Source: CAZPCZ01 sp964585225
GTDB taxonomy: Bacteria > Patescibacteriota > Patescibacteriia > JACPHY01
Assembly: GCA_964585225.1 (NCBI GenBank)
Contig: CAZPCZ010000008.1
Location: forward strand, 1 to 28,150
DNA: 28,150 bases
Reading direction: 5' to 3'
Made by a program: the position numbers and the translations under genes. Below are positions 14,478 to 21,239 of the stretch, one piece after another (the stretch's first letter is position 1; each line of letters opens with the position of its first letter). Below the pieces are notes generated by a model, which searched no databases, was not told where the DNA came from, and saw nothing but the letters and a program-made list of their open reading frames with translations.

Positions 14478-15550
14478 GGCCGGCCCGACTCGAGCCGCTC
14501 CTGGAGATCCTTTCCAAAGTAGTCTTCTGCCATGAGGCGAAATGTTCCCGCGCCGAACGTCTTCTCGACGACGCGGCCGAGCTCGAGCATCGTCCCCCCG
14601 ATCATGGCCCGATAGAACAGAGCCTCGACGTCGCTCGGCGTCCCGTAATTATTCGGATTCCGTCTCCCGATTTCGTCCATGATCTTCTTGAGCACTCGAC
14701 GCTGCTTCACGTACGATCGGAACCGCTCCCGACCGACGGAGTAGGGAAATTTCTTCTCATCGAGCAGCCTCTCCGCGATTGCGGACGTACGCTCATCGGA
14801 ATCGGTTGGCCGCCAGCCCATCCTCACCGCCAACGTCCGCCACGGCGCATGGTCGGGCGCGTGCCGGAGGTAGTGGGCGATCTGGCTCACCATGGTCGTG
14901 CGGAACTGCTCCGGTCGAGCACGGATGACGCGATTGCTGACGGTGATCGCGAGCATTTCCGTCACCGCCTCGTCCAAGTCGGAGAACCTGCTGTGCTCGG
15001 GGTTGTCGAGTGCGAAGATGTGGAGCCCAGACCGATGCGTTTCGATCGCTGCGTCCCCTTTGGACGTGAGGATCGTCTGCATCCTTCGGATGCCTGCCGC
15101 ATGGACGCTCTCGTGCGCCAGCGTGTGCACGAAGGTCTCATTGCGTGCATCGTTCGACCAGGCCTTCTTCAGGTAGCGGAGCACGATGGTATGCAGCGCA
15201 GGAATGAAGATGCCGCCAGTTCGCTGCTGCGCCGTTTCCGTTCGACCAGTGCTTTCGAGAAAATCGGCTTGCTCGAAGGCAATGACCTCGGGAGCGGGGC
15301 GGTCCGGCATGCCGATCCCATACGCCCGCAACGTCGCATCGAGTTCGGCGGCGACAGCGCTCGAGAGCTCACGCTGTTTGTCTGTCAACTCGACGGCCCG
15401 CTCTCTGAGTCGCTCCAGGAGATGTTCCGTACCCTGGACGTGGACCTCCTTGGCGAGGCGGAGCTCATCGGCGGACAGCCCGAGCCGGTTGACGATCTCA
15501 TCGTCCGCTTGTGGCGATGGCGGGAAGTGCTCGGGCAGAGAGGTTGTCAC
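14474..15550 (-). CDS. Putative zinc metallopeptidase-like protein in a hicBA operon
   Basis: A 358-residue soluble protein. An HExxH motif lies in HTLAHESVHAAG (about 140-151). A downstream acidic helix, LDEAVTEML (about 192-200), could supply the third zinc ligand of a gluzincin-type peptidase. I recognise no named family. The start is GTG 15550, whose first bases overlap the hicA stop as GTGA, so it is translated together with the toxin. The C-terminal half is rich in Arg and aromatic residues. The tight coupling suggests a third component of the toxin-antitoxin unit, or cargo; a peptidase that degrades the antitoxin is one possibility, but this is inference. Active-site function is unproven. 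Confidence 0.72.
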   Translation of the reverse strand: MTTSLPEHFPPSPQADDEIVNRLGLSADELRLAKEVHVQGTEHLLERLRERAVELTDKQRELSSAVAAELDATLRAYGIGMPDRPAPEVIAFEQADFLESTGRTETAQQRTGGIFIPALHTIVLRYLKKAWSNDARNETFVHTLAHESVHAAGIRRMQTILTSKGDAAIETHRSGLHIFALDNPEHSRFSDLDEAVTEMLAITVSNRVIRARPEQFRTTMVSQIAHYLRHAPDHAPWRTLAVRMGWRPTDSDERTSAIAERLLDEKKFPYSVGRERFRSYVKQRRVLKKIMDEIGRRNPNNYGTPSDVEALFYRAMIGGTMLELGRVVEKTFGAGTFRLMAEDYFGKDLQERLESGRP

Positions 15551-15774
15551 AGTAAACGCAGGAACTCATCAACGGAAATGCCGACGTCGCGGATGAGCTT
15601 CCGGAGCAACCCCTTTCCGAGCGCATGGTGGTCTGGGATGGTCAGTGGTTTCTGCGTTGATCCCTCGGGCGGGAGTAAACGAACATGGCTACCGCGCTGT
15701 CGCACAACGCGGTAGCCGAGTCCCTCAAACACGCGAATTGCCTCCCGTCCCGAGAGCTGCGGGAGCCGTGGCAT
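15547..15774 (-). CDS. hicA: HicA-family mRNA interferase toxin
   Basis: A 75-residue protein of the HicA/YcfA family, a small double-stranded-RNA-binding-like fold that cleaves mRNA. The family core is plain: SGREAIRVFEGLGYRVVRQRGSHVRL, with the catalytic His in GSHVRL (about residue 30), and IPDHHALGKGLLRKLIRDVGIS near the C-terminus. It lies six bases after hicB and overlaps the metallopeptidase start by four. The gene order antitoxin then toxin is the less common one for hic loci and would let hicB be translated first. Confidence 0.9.
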   Translation of the reverse strand: MPRLPQLSGREAIRVFEGLGYRVVRQRGSHVRLLPPEGSTQKPLTIPDHHALGKGLLRKLIRDVGISVDEFLRLL

Positions 15775-15780
15775 ACACGG

Positions 15781-16014
15781 CTACACCGCCATGAGGTGGA
15801 AGCTGAGCTCGCGGGGGTGGTACTCCTCGAAGAGCTGCCGGTTCTTCTCCTCCTCGAGGCAGAGCGCGATGACTTCCTGGATGTTTTTGAGTGCTTCGTC
15901 GAGCGTCTCTCCTTGCGTGTAGCACCCTTCGAGCGCCGGACACTCGACGACATAGAATCCGTCCTCATCGCGTTCGACGAGAATCGGAAGTTGTTTCTTC
16001 TGGTGTTGATCCAT
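15781..16014 (-). CDS. hicB: HicB-family antitoxin
   Basis: A 77-residue protein of the HicB type. It consists almost only of the partial RNase H-like fold (LPILVERDEDGFYVVECPALEGCYTQGETLDEALKNIQEVIALCLEE), which binds and blocks HicA. No separate helix-turn-helix or ribbon-helix-helix domain is present, so DNA autoregulation is uncertain. The promoter at 16023-16051 would start the transcript about two bases before ATG 16014, which means a leaderless message. It is the first gene of the hicB-hicA-metallopeptidase operon. Confidence 0.9.
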   Translation of the reverse strand: MDQHQKKQLPILVERDEDGFYVVECPALEGCYTQGETLDEALKNIQEVIALCLEEEKNRQLFEEYHPRELSFHLMAV

Positions 16015-16022
16015 ACGTGTTC

Positions 16023-16051
16023 AGAATACCACGAAAAAACTTGGAGCGCAA
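16023..16051 (-). promoter_or_regulatory. Promoter of the hicBA operon
   Basis: Minus strand: TTGCGC (16046-16051), a 17-base spacer with an A/T run, TATTCT (16023-16028). The expected start point is about 16016, almost at the hicB ATG. Confidence 0.6.
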
Positions 16052-16118
16052 GAGGGCCGTTGTACAGAACGCCCCATCTCGCGACGGGGCGCCTTCGGTC
16101 TTCGCGCGACCACTCGCT

Positions 16119-16595
16119 TCATCCATCCTCCTCGAACTGCCACGGGAAGTGCTCGCGCTGGTACGCCTCGGTGTCGCGGACCGCGTGGTACCGTTCCTCT
16201 TCGCGCTGCGACTCGTCGTCCACCGTGCGCTCATCGTCGAGCTCGACGGTGCGGAGCTCCGGTCGGTGGCCATCCTCGTACACGACGATTGCAACCATGC
16301 TCGCCCCGCGACTCCCGTGGTTCAACACCGCGAGGAACTCCTCGCACACCATGCGGCGCTGCGTCGCCGGATCGGTCCAGCGAGCGATGCGCAGGCGCTG
16401 GAAGCACCCGCACGACTTCGTGCACCAGGGGCACGGCTTCGATGCATCTCCACACCGGCAGCAGCACCGGCTGCTCGGCCCACGGATGTACCGCTCGTCC
16501 TGCTGCGCTTCCGTGTACGGGATGCCCGCTGCCGTGAGCCCCGCAACGCGCTCCTCGTACGCACGCCATCCATACGTGCCGTGGTAGTAGCCCAT
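16119..16595 (-). CDS. Cys-rich protein of unknown function
   Basis: A 158-residue protein. Its centre holds a dense Cys cluster (CCCRCGDASKPCPWCTKSCGC, about 58-77; three or more C-x2-C-like pairs), likely to bind zinc. The rest is polar, with many Glu, Arg and Tyr. I recognise no family. The start at ATG 16595 is fixed by GGAAGGAG upstream. A perfect 12-bp hairpin (16613-16640) stands directly before that site and could control translation. It is the last small gene of the minus-strand array that includes Ro60. A weak hairpin lies downstream (about 16073-16094). Confidence 0.7.
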   Translation of the reverse strand: MGYYHGTYGWRAYEERVAGLTAAGIPYTEAQQDERYIRGPSSRCCCRCGDASKPCPWCTKSCGCFQRLRIARWTDPATQRRMVCEEFLAVLNHGSRGASMVAIVVYEDGHRPELRTVELDDERTVDDESQREEERYHAVRDTEAYQREHFPWQFEEDG

Positions 16596-16612
16596 CGCTT
16601 CGCTCCTTCCCC

Positions 16613-16640
16613 ATGTACCCATTCGCACGAATGGGTACAT
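16613..16640 (-). promoter_or_regulatory. Leader hairpin before the Cys-rich gene
   Basis: ATGTACCCATTC / GAATGGGTACAT pair perfectly around a 4-base loop, ending a few bases before the Shine-Dalgarno site. It is either a leader structure or a processing site. Confidence 0.6.
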
Positions 16641-16686
16641 GAAACTGAATGGTGTGTTGGCACCCTCGATCCCCACCAGAAACGTC

Positions 16687-16773
16687 GACTGTCCAATTTC
16701 TCACGATCGTGAAATCTTGGATAGTCGGTGATTTGTACGTCTCTGGTAGAGACGCGAGCTTTATGTTCGCGTC
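16687..16773 (-). repeat. Hairpin pair (cassette boundary 1)
   Basis: Hairpin A (16687-16726) has paired blocks GACT/AGTC and TCCAA/TTGGA and an ACGATCGT core. Hairpin B (16751-16773) is GACGCGA / TCGCGTC. A small GTCTC...GAGAC hairpin lies between them. On the minus strand B directly follows the membrane-protein gene, so B can act as its terminator. Confidence 0.72.
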
Positions 16774-16777
16774 CCGG

Positions 16778-16993
16778 TCACCGACGCCGGAGATCCCGGC
16801 GTCGCTCCTCCGCGCGCTCGCGCAGGAGCGCGGTGTCCTCCGCACAGCGGAGGCGCGGCCGCTCCGGCAAGCGGCGCGTCGGTGCGCTGCGTTCGCAGAG
16901 TGCGAACGTCACACCGATCGCAAGCGCGCCACCGACGACCGCGAGGAGCACGGGCCAGCACACCGCGGCGACCATCAGGGCGAATCCAATCAT
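16778..16993 (-). CDS. Small single-pass membrane protein
   Basis: A 71-residue protein. Residues about 3-30 form one strongly hydrophobic helix (ALMVAAVCWPVLLAVVGGAL). The C-terminal half is highly basic, with many Arg, which predicts a cytoplasmic tail. I know no family. The start at ATG 16993 is fixed by AAAGGAGGTGCAC, a near-perfect Shine-Dalgarno. The same GGAGGTGCAC-x-ATG module occurs before a mini-ORF at 22744. It belongs to the Ro60-linked minus-strand array. Its tail could bind nucleic acid, but that is speculation. Confidence 0.7.
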   Translation of the reverse strand: MIGFALMVAAVCWPVLLAVVGGALAIGVTFALCERSAPTRRLPERPRLRCAEDTALLRERAEERRRDLRRR

Positions 16994-17076
16994 CGTGCAC
17001 CTCCTTTGTTGGTGGTTGATGGTGTTCAACACTACGTGTTGGACAATCTGCCCCGCCAGAATCGCTGATGCTTCTG

Positions 17077-17166
17077 ATCCCACCGATTTCAACGATCGTG
17101 GATTTCGGTGGGATTCGTAGAATCCGTCGGCTCTGGTGGAGGGCGGGCCGAGGTCGTCGGCCCGCC
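17077..17166 (-). repeat. Hairpin pair (cassette boundary 2)
   Basis: Hairpin A (17077-17114): ATCCCACCGA / TCGGTGGGAT around an ACGATCGT core. Then a small GGATTC/GAATCC hairpin and CTCTGGTGGAG. Hairpin B (17142-17166): GGCGGGCCG / CGGCCCGCC. It lies just downstream (minus strand) of the 17189-17533 gene. Confidence 0.78.
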
Positions 17167-17188
17167 GTCGTGCTCGGTGTTCGGTCTT

Positions 17189-17533
17189 TTATTCCCGAGC
17201 GTTCCCCTTCATTTGTATCGCGCGGTCGGACGGGGAGTCCGCGCGTGCCCTCGCCACGATGTGCTCCCTGCGGGATGCGGCCTTGAGGCGCCGCTTGAGG
17301 GATCTCGCTTTCCCGATCTCTTGGATCATGTTCTTCACGCAGAGGAACATGATCCTGAGTTCGATGAAGCGAATCCTCCGCAGGAGTTCATCGGTGGTGA
17401 TGACCGTTCGGGAACCATCGCGAGGCCTCTTGATGAGATGCGTCCCGGGAGTCGGTCCGCGATCCACGAAGATGGACTCTGCGATGGTCCCGGAAGGGGT
17501 GACGACCCCTCCATCAACCCGAATGAAGTCCAG
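17189..17533 (-). CDS. Small basic protein of unknown function, probable CTG start
   Basis: A protein of about 114 residues, basic and helical in its second half (RRIRFIELRIMFLCVKNMIQE, then an Arg/Lys-rich tail). I recognise no domain. The frame is open farther upstream, but that part lies in a structured repeat, so I do not count it. The only Shine-Dalgarno is AAGAAGGAGGT (about 17539-17549), and the in-frame codon at the right distance is CTG (17533-17531). ATT at 17524 is the other candidate. It follows structured segment 17581-17765 and is followed by hairpins B and A. It is a member of the Ro60-linked array. Confidence 0.58.
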   Translation of the reverse strand: MDFIRVDGGVVTPSGTIAESIFVDRGPTPGTHLIKRPRDGSRTVITTDELLRRIRFIELRIMFLCVKNMIQEIGKARSLKRRLKAASRREHIVARARADSPSDRAIQMKGNARE

Positions 17534-17580
17534 CTGTACCTCCTTCTTGTTACGGTGGGTCGAAAAGAACGCTGATGATG

Positions 17581-17765
17581 GAAAGGAATGTGCGCAGTCC
17601 GGGTTTACCCACCCGGGTTTCGAGGCCACCGTACGCGCGCGTACGCAGGTATCTCGAGGGTCAACTGGTTCGGAGCAAGTCCGACAATCTGTCCGGTCAT
17701 GCCGTTTCCGGCAGACACGCAGAGACAGAGCCCAGCGGAAGTAAAATGGCTGCGCACGCTCATCT
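17581..17765 (-). ncRNA. Structured segment, array family copy II
   Basis: On the minus strand it begins with GTGCGCAGCC (17748-17757) and ends with GGACTGCGCAC (17590-17600), a terminal helix with one bulged A. A hairpin CCGGGT/ACCCGG stands directly before the 3' strand. The 3' flank ATTCCTTTCC is shared with copy I. No convincing gene lies inside. It lies in the leader of the 17189-17533 gene; whether it is a separate RNA or a leader is open. Confidence 0.6.
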
Positions 17766-17769
17766 CACC

Positions 17770-17836
17770 CCCACCAAAAACTTCGATTGAGTTCGAAATC
17801 TTTGGTGGGAGGCGCGAGCGATGTGCTGCTCGCGCC
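17770..17836 (-). repeat. Hairpin pair (cassette boundary 3)
   Basis: Hairpin A (17770-17809): CCCACCAAA / TTTGGTGGG with inner TTCGA/TCGAA. Hairpin B (17811-17836): GGCGCGAGC / GCTCGCGCC with loop GATGTGCT. B begins 11 bases after the stop of the 17847-18155 gene. Confidence 0.8.
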
Positions 17837-17846
17837 ATGTTGACGA

Positions 17847-18155
17847 TCACTCCGCCTTGATCTCGCTCGCCTTGCGAAGGCGCCTCAGCATCTTCTCCGC
17901 ACCGTGGAGGTTGTCGAACAACTCACGCATTTCCTCACGGAGATCGCTGATGCGCCGCTCAAGGTCCGCAATCGCTTTGCTGCGATCGACCGTCTGCCCT
18001 CGCTCCTTGTACGCTCTGCCCATGAGCCCGCCACATCCCTCGTACCAGAGCCTCACACTCCCATCCCTGAGCTCGTGGAGGAACCACTCATTGTTCTCAC
18101 TGCAGTGATTGCAGGAACCGACGGCGATGCGTACCGAATGGACGTACTCGTACAT
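17847..18155 (-). CDS. Small Cys-containing coiled-coil protein
   Basis: A 102-residue protein. The first half has a possible half zinc site (C15-x2-C18, SCNHC) and a later Cys in YEGCGG. The second half (about 58-97) is a charged coiled coil (AIADLERRISDLREEMRELF). I recognise no family. ATG 18155 follows an excellent Shine-Dalgarno (AGGAGGAAAAC). On the minus strand it stands between structured segment copy I and hairpins B and A, like its neighbours in the array. The dimerising helix and possible metal site suggest a regulatory or nucleic-acid-binding protein, which is inference. Confidence 0.75.
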   Translation of the reverse strand: MYEYVHSVRIAVGSCNHCSENNEWFLHELRDGSVRLWYEGCGGLMGRAYKERGQTVDRSKAIADLERRISDLREEMRELFDNLHGAEKMLRRLRKASEIKAE

Positions 18156-18215
18156 GTTTTCCTCCTGTGGTTGTCAACTAGACGTTCACGACCACAGCGA
18201 GGGGACGTGGGGGTC

Positions 18216-18367
18216 GGAAAGGAATGTGCGCAGTCCGCTGTGTCGGCGCGGAACCCAACCACCCTGAGCGCTCAGGGCCATCCACCTGCTCCGACCTCCT
18301 TGCGGTGGCCACCGCCGGAAATCTGCTGGAGAGCACGTGGAAGGAGGAGACCGCTGCGCACGCCGAT
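18216..18367 (-). ncRNA. Structured segment, array family copy I
   Basis: Minus strand: 5' GTGCGCAGCGG (18351-18361), 3' GCGGACTGCGCAC (18226-18238), with the same bulged A as copy II and the same ATTCCTTTCC tail. A CCGC/GCGG hairpin precedes the 3' strand, as in copy IV. An internal hairpin CCCTGAGCGCTCAGGG (about 18263-18278) is perfect. It precedes the 17847-18155 gene. Confidence 0.62.
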
Positions 18368-18394
18368 CTGCCCCGCCAGAATCGCCGATTCCAT

Positions 18395-18484
18395 GACCTC
18401 CCCAATTTCCACGATCGTGAATTTGTGGGAGGTTCCGGAATCTATCGACTCTGGTGGAGGCGCGAGCGATGTGTTGCTCGCGCC
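18395..18484 (-). repeat. Hairpin pair (cassette boundary 4)
   Basis: Hairpin A (18395-18434): ACCTCCC / GGGAGGT around an ACGATCGT core. Then CTCTGGTGGAG. Hairpin B (18459-18484): GGCGCGAGC / GCTCGCGCC with loop GATGTGTT, one base different from boundary 3. Confidence 0.82.
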
Positions 18485-18489
18485 CTGCA

Positions 18490-18720
18490 CCAGGTTTTCA
18501 GGTTCGTCCTCTTCGGCTGAATGCATCGGCTCATCTGCAACCGATGTCTCGTCCCGTTATCTCGGAGACCTCCGCTCGCGTACGCACGCAGAACGTGCGA
18601 TCGCTCCGGAGATATTCAGGTTCAGGACTATAGGCAGCGTAGCTGCCCTCCCCTTTTGGTTGAGGGAGGATTTCCTGGCTTCCTACCTCTGCCGGTACTA
18701 CCCCTCACGGCTGGGTACTG
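18490..18720 (-). ncRNA. String of hairpins downstream of a five-codon ORF
   Basis: There is no credible gene. On the minus strand it folds into successive hairpins: GTACT/AGTAC, GGCAGC/GCTGCC (about 18630-18645), a long ATCTC...GAGAT arm with inner CGCACG/CGTGCG (about 18560-18615), and CATCGG/CCGATG (about 18528-18550). It ends at boundary 4, as the small genes do. It may be a structured RNA or a decayed cassette. Confidence 0.45.
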
Positions 18721-18738
18721 CTAGTACGGCCAGTGCAT
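18721..18738 (-). CDS. Possible five-codon ORF MHWPY
   Basis: ATG CAC TGG CCG TAC TAG follows a perfect Shine-Dalgarno (GAGGAGGTCGTC). It is too short for a normal protein. It could be a leader peptide or the remnant of a gene whose start signal was kept. Compare the four-codon ORFs at 22744 and 22978. Confidence 0.35.
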   Translation of the reverse strand: MHWPY

Positions 18739-18756
18739 GACGACCTCCTCGTGGAA

Positions 18757-18866
18757 AGAGAATGCGCGCAATCCAGGTTTAATCCACCTGGTTTTGGGTG
18801 TCGCATCACCGTCACCCAAGGCAGAGGTCTTTTGGATCCTCGGAGTAATGGCTGCGCGCGCCCATC
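18757..18866 (-). ncRNA. Structured segment, array family copy III
   Basis: Minus strand: 5' GCGCGCAGCC (18850-18859), 3' GGATTGCGCGC (18764-18774). Against copy II one pair of the terminal helix changes from T-A to C-G. The hairpin before the 3' strand is CCAGGT/ACCTGG, where copy II has CCGGGT/ACCCGG, again a compensated change. This is the shortest copy (about 110 nt). Confidence 0.62.
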
Positions 18867-18867
18867 A

Positions 18868-18907
18868 CATCCCTTGAAACGCTGAAGCATCAGCGGCTCA
18901 AGGGATG
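18868..18907 (-). repeat. Type A hairpin between structured segments III and IV
   Basis: CATCCCTTGA / TCAAGGGATG with inner CGCTGA/TCAGCG. Same design as the A hairpins at the other boundaries, but with no B hairpin and no gene beside it. Confidence 0.75.
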
Positions 18908-18930
18908 CCCCGACCGAAGTAAGGGCAGGG

Positions 18931-19206
18931 AGAACATGTGTGCAGTCCGCTGTTTGCATGTGGGAGGATGCAGGGCGCGGAACCCCTCGGTGCCAACCCG
19001 CCTCTTTGGACGGGTACCCACGAAGGTGGTGGGTGAGTTGGGCCCGGCTGGGGCCCATCTCACTCGTCCTTCCCTGGTAAGCGGCCGCAGCCGCCAGCTC
19101 CACCTTTTCCAGGCGCTCCTCTCGAGCGGAGACATCCTGGTATAGGCGGTGAAGCTGCTTTGGTTCCGGAATTGCCAGAGTTTGATGTGGATGCCTGCGC
19201 ACGCGC
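18931..19206 (-). ncRNA. Structured segment, array family copy IV
   Basis: Minus strand: 5' GTGCGCAGG (19194-19202), 3' GGACTGCACAC (18938-18948), one mismatch in the terminal helix. The 3' part GGTTCCGCGCC ... ACAGCGGACTGC matches copy I, with an extra small TGCAT/ATGCA hairpin inserted. It is the longest copy (about 275 nt) and the first after the Ro60 gene. No supported ORF. Confidence 0.52.
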
Positions 19207-19217
19207 ATCCTCTTCCT

Positions 19218-19308
19218 CCCCCGAAGCCGCGAGCGGTCTGTCCAACATCGAATGTTGGACAACCTCGTGATCTCGGGGGAAGTGGTCCGCTCACACGGGA
19301 CGGACCAC
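19218..19308 (-). terminator. Hairpins B and A downstream of the Ro60 gene
   Basis: Nine bases after the Ro60 stop, hairpin B pairs GTGGTCCG (19282-19289) with CGGACCAC (19301-19308). Hairpin A spans 19218-19279 (CCCCCGA / TCGGGGG) with an inner perfect GTCCAACAT/ATGTTGGAC hairpin (19240-19260). Same order as at the other boundaries, so Ro60 is itself one unit of the array. Confidence 0.75.
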
Positions 19309-19316
19309 CAGAAACT

Positions 19317-20962
19317 TCACGCCGCTTCGGCGTCCTCGCGGGCGCCCGGGGGCGTCCAGCGAGCGATCCGATCGATCGCCTGGGTCGCGTCCGCTTCGAA
19401 GAGCGGCACGAACTCCAGGAACCGCTCGGACCACCCGGCCAGCAGCGCGACACGACGCTCGTCCTGCGGGAACTGCGAGGTCCCGTAGCCGGCGAGATCC
19501 ACGGAGTACAACACGACCTCCGGGTTCACCGAGCTCCGGTACTTCCGCAGCTCTCCAGCGAGCGACTCGCCGCACCACGTCGACGTGGTGTCGTAGCACT
19601 GCATGTCGGACAGCAGCACGATGCGGTCCACGCGGATTCCACGCTCCCGAAGGGCGCGGATCGCGAGGTGCGCGTTCGTACTCCCGCCGACGCGGTGCCC
19701 CGCCGCCTCGAAGGCGCCGAAGTTCGTGAGGACGGAGTCCTCGCGGCTCGTGGTGACCCACTCGTGGTCGGTCCCGAACACGCTCGTGACCGCGCGCTCG
19801 CACGCCGCGTTCGCAACCGCGGCGAGGAGGTTCGCGGTGTCACGGTACGTGACGGAGCCCCGATCCGAGAACGGGCTGTCCATCGAGCCGGAGTTGTCCG
19901 CCGTGACGAACGTGGTGCCCGAGAGCACCGGCAAGTTCGCCACCGACGCTTCGACGGCCGCGCGAATCGCGTCGAGGACCTCCCCCTTGCGGGGGTGCCC
20001 CGATTCGATCTCGCACTCGACCGCGCGGAGCGCCGCAACGAACCGGAACGGCAGCTGCTTCGACCGCCGGACGTGGTTCGGGTCGCGGAGCATCGCGATC
20101 ACGCGGTCAAGCGCTTCGTCAGCACCGTTCCGCATGAGGTTCGCGAGGTTCCGGAGCCCGGCCATGAACGGCAGGTTGCCTGCGTTCCAGACCTCGGCCT
20201 TCGTGCCGAACTTCGACGTCAGCACCTCCCACGTCGCGTGGGCCTGGGCCGCGAGGTCGCGGGCTTCGGCGTCGAACGCCTCCTTGCGGAGGAGCGCCGC
20301 CTTGGCCGCGAGCTTCGGCAGGAGCTGTGCATCGAGCTCGCCGCGGACGAGGTAGCGGTAGAGCGCCGCCTCGGTATCGCTGCGCGGCTTCGGCCGCACG
20401 ATCCGCAGGACGTCGCGGAGCTTGACCGAGCCGTCCCGGTCGTACTTCGCGAACTGGTACTCGTCGAAGCGCCGGAGCGCGTCGGCGAGTCCCGTCGCGA
20501 GGCAGTTCGGGAACGCGTGATCGCCGCCCTTCGGGCCGCTCGCGCCGATCGCGCCGTGGCGCTTCACCCAGTACGCGATCGCCTCGGCCGGCTCGTCCNN
20601 NNNNNNNNCTCCGGCGTTCAACGACGCACGTACGGCTTGCACGCCGGGATCGCCGCCGCCTCGACGAGCAGCACGGTCGCCACGCTGCGCAGGTTCAGCA
20701 CCTGCCGCGCGTACGCCGCGAGCCGCAGGACGAACTCGGGGTCCGTCTCCGCAACCGCGCGCACATCGGCGAGCAGCGCCGCGTCGGCCTGCTGCGCGGA
20801 CTCGTAGAACTTCTTCTCCGCCATGAGGGCGGACGCGACGCGCGTGTAGAGGCGCGTCCGCGGATCGAGCTCGAACGCGAGCCCGCCCTCGTGATTCACC
20901 GTCGCATCCGCGCGAGACGCGAGCTGCTGCCCGACCGACATCGGCACGCTGAACTTGGCCAT
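19317..20962 (-). CDS. rsr: Ro60/TROVE-domain RNA-binding protein (Rsr-like), interrupted by an assembly gap
   Basis: About 548 residues plus an unknown gap. The N-terminal part (from MAKFSVPMSVGQQ) and the middle form the HEAT-like TROVE ring (DPRTRLYTRVASALMAEKKFYES; LPFMAGLRNLANLMRNG). The C-terminal third is a von Willebrand A domain with a complete MIDAS: DNSGSM (about 353-358), Thr in VGGSTNAH, and Asp in LLSDMQCY. Ro60 proteins bind misfolded noncoding RNAs in the ring and Y RNAs on its outer face; bacterial Rsr works with exonucleases in rRNA and stress metabolism. ATG 20962 has GGAGG at good distance. The frame changes across the N-run, as expected if its length is arbitrary. Structured RNA-like segments surround the gene. 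Confidence 0.92.
20599..20608. other. Assembly gap (10 N) inside the Ro60 gene
   Basis: Ten N within the TROVE domain. The missing length is unknown, so the frame break here is not evidence of a pseudogene. Confidence 0.95.
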
Positions 20963-20996
20963 TCGACACCTCCTGCCGGTCTAACCATTCGAATGA

Positions 20997-21051
20997 CGTA
21001 GGGGAGGGATTTATTCCCTCCCGCGGGCGGGTGCAAAACCCGCCCCTACGT
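20997..21051. repeat. Cruciform repeat in the Ro60 leader
   Basis: The outer arms ACGTAGGGG / CCCCTACGT enclose two hairpins: GGGAGGG/CCCTCCC and GGGCGGG/CCCGCCC. It lies 35 bases before the Ro60 ATG. Similar 'CGTAGGGGCGGG' elements are familiar as interspersed palindromes in other bacteria. Confidence 0.8.
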
Positions 21052-21156
21052 ACTCGACGGAGCCGGATGGGGAAAGGGGTTGTTGGAAAGGTCACGAGGA
21101 GAGTTCTCCTCACTTCTGAAGCGGTCGGACAAGCATGACCGCGTCAGGAGTGAGGA

Positions 21157-21239
21157 TCCCGACGTCCGCAACGCACGATGCGTGCGAGGAGACGTCGGGA
21201 CCTTGGGGCCTCATGCGGGCCGCGAGACGCTGCGGCCCG
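21157..21239 (-). repeat. Hairpin pair upstream of Ro60 (cassette boundary 5)
   Basis: Hairpin A (21157-21200): TCCCGACGTC / GACGTCGGGA with an inner CGCA-rich stem. Hairpin B (21216-21239): CGGGCCGC / GCGGCCCG. Same order and spacing as the boundaries downstream of Ro60. Confidence 0.68.

Noticed and set aside
18272..18526. Minus-strand frame of 84 codons, sharing an ESAILAGQI-like stretch with the frame before 16993
   Set aside because: The shared peptide is a translation of the conserved noncoding repeat GATTCTGGCGGGGCAGAT beside hairpin A. There is no Shine-Dalgarno.
19317..21113. Ro60 as a pseudogene because the frame shifts in the middle
   Set aside because: The shift coincides exactly with the 10-N gap of arbitrary length. 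Both sides are intact, including the MIDAS residues.
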